Source: Lachnospiraceae bacterium (GTDB lineage: Bacteria; Bacillota; Clostridia; Lachnospirales; Lachnospiraceae). From it: 14,264 bases of DNA. The notes under the pieces are model-generated. The model made no database searches. It saw only the letters and a list, made by a program, of their open reading frames with translations, and was not told where the DNA came from. Made by a program: the position numbers and the translations under genes. This document shows, piece after piece, positions 13,452-14,264 of the stretch. The stretch lies in NCBI GenBank assembly GCA_021204285.1, contig JAJPZP010000216.1, positions 1 through 14,264 on the forward strand, written 5' to 3'. Every line of letters starts with the position of its first letter. The first letter of the stretch is position 1.

Positions 13452-14264
13452 TTACGTGAAAGAATGCTTCTTAGGCGCCGGGAACAGTTTTGCCAGGATC
13501 AGGCAGAGCAGCACCGTGATCACCATATCCGGCAGCGTGTTGCCGACGATCAGGTCGACATTCATCAGGAAACGATAGAGGATGAAGCCGATGACCCAGA
13601 CAAGCAGGTTGCGGACATTGACCGACTCTGCGCTGGCGTCTTCCTTCAGAATGAAGAAGGACGCGATCTGCACGGCGATCATCGGGGCGAAGACCGAGCC
13701 GATCAGGTAGAGAAAATCGGTGATGTCGTCCATCGGGAACAGGATCGCGCCGGCCGTGCCGATGACCGTCGCGGCGATCGCGACCCACTTGCCGTTCAGC
13801 TTCGCAGAGACGGACTCGCTCGAAATACCGGCGGACCAGGCGTCGAGGAAGGTTGTGGTGACCGTCGAGAAAATGACAATGACAAGACCCACGACGCCGA
13901 GGCCGGCTCTCAGCAGGATCTGTGCAATGTCGGATTCTCCGGTGCAGATGGCGGCGCCCATGCCGATGACGTACATCCAGCAGCTGACGAGGCCGTAGAC
14001 CAGCACGCTGGCGGCAGTGGCCTTCACGGGCTCCTTCGCCTCCCTGGTGTAGTCGCTGATCAGCGGCAGCCAGGACAGCGGCATGGCGACGCTCAGCTCT
14101 ACGGCCGCGCCGAAGCTCATGCCCTCGCCGGAGATGTCAAAAATATTCCCGGAGCGGAAGATGACGAAGCACAGGACGATGGTCAGGCAGAAGAGCGCGG
14201 CCATCGCAACCGTGTTGATTTTTCCGAGATTGCGGATGCCGATCAGGATCCAGAGGATGATCAG
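13452..14264 (-). CDS. CytX-like NCS1 transporter, partial (N-terminus beyond the right edge)
   Basis: C-terminal 270 residues of a nucleobase:cation symporter-1 family protein; the frame stays open to the window edge. MPLSWLPLISDYTREAK (61-77 of the visible part) is the hallmark of CytX, the putative hydroxymethylpyrimidine transporter linked to thiamine biosynthesis. VTTTFLDAWSAGISSESVSAKL (135-155) and FLYLIGSVFAPMIAVQIASFF (184-204) fit transmembrane regions of the family, and about seven to eight helices are visible. The stop is TAA at 13454-13452, followed by the shared terminator. CytX genes are often next to thiM, thiE or under a TPP riboswitch; any such element would lie upstream, outside the window. 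Substrate is inferred from family. Confidence 0.87.
   Translation of the reverse strand: MIILWILIGIRNLGKINTVAMAALFCLTIVLCFVIFRSGNIFDISGEGMSFGAAVELSVAMPLSWLPLISDYTREAKEPVKATAASVLVYGLVSCWMYVIGMGAAICTGESDIAQILLRAGLGVVGLVIVIFSTVTTTFLDAWSAGISSESVSAKLNGKWVAIAATVIGTAGAILFPMDDITDFLYLIGSVFAPMIAVQIASFFILKEDASAESVNVRNLLVWVIGFILYRFLMNVDLIVGNTLPDMVITVLLCLILAKLFPAPKKHSFT

Noticed and set aside
1..14264. CRISPR arrays, insertion sequences, tRNA or rRNA genes
   Set aside because: No regularly spaced direct repeats, transposase motifs, terminal repeats of an insertion sequence, or tRNA/rRNA sequence was seen.

Overview
The window looks like chromosomal DNA from a Firmicute of class Clostridia, most likely a Lachnospiraceae-type gut bacterium. 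This rests on purine-rich AGGAG-type ribosome binding sites, compact overlapping genes, extended -10 promoters (TGn plus a TATAAT-like box), a PfoR-like PTS IIC protein, and GC content that looks somewhat above 50% by eye. The assignment is an inference; there is no rRNA or other marker gene.

Layout. (1) 1-144: a nested inverted repeat and a second hairpin with a T-run, with a promoter inside the second hairpin's loop. (2) 172-2106 (+): a complete glycogen branching enzyme, GlgB. (3) 2127-2912 (-): a fucosyltransferase-like protein convergent with glgB. (4) 2975-4213 and 4251-4997 (+): a WcaC-like GT4 and a short-form GT2 glycosyltransferase, divergent from the fucosyltransferase. (5) 4998-5247: a 250-base intergenic region that folds on the + strand into a compact series of helices and has its own promoter; this is the best candidate for something undescribed. 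(6) 5248-11752 (+): a tightly packed six-gene cell-surface glycan operon holding a polyprenyl-phosphate GT2, a DUF2304 membrane partner, a GtrB-like GT2, a large internally duplicated GT-C-like membrane protein, and two overlapping acyltransferase-3 proteins. (7) 11801-12103 (+): a 100-residue orphan with a near-consensus promoter. (8) 12202-13335 (+): a PfoR/EIIC-like permease, then a strong bidirectional terminator at 13397-13432. (9) 13452-14264 (-): the C-terminal part of a CytX-like NCS1 transporter that runs off the right edge.

How the parts fit. The GT4, GT2 and fucosyltransferase-like enzymes would build a sugar chain in the cytoplasm. The 5248-11752 operon carries the pieces of an extracytoplasmic decoration pathway. 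Two DPM-like GT2 enzymes would charge undecaprenyl phosphate with single sugars, one probably helped by the DUF2304 protein as GacJ helps GacI in group A streptococci. A GT-C enzyme would move the sugar onto the glycan outside the membrane, and the acyltransferases would add acyl groups. No dedicated flippase of the GtrA type, nucleotide-sugar synthesis gene, polymerase or ligase is in the window, so the locus is incomplete here or depends on genes elsewhere.

Main points to follow up: the structured intergenic element at 5008-5205 with two tandem GA/GA internal loops; the tandem-duplicated GT-C protein whose second half has lost the acidic catalytic region; and the GT2 at 4251-4997, which lacks the usual (S/A)DD motif.
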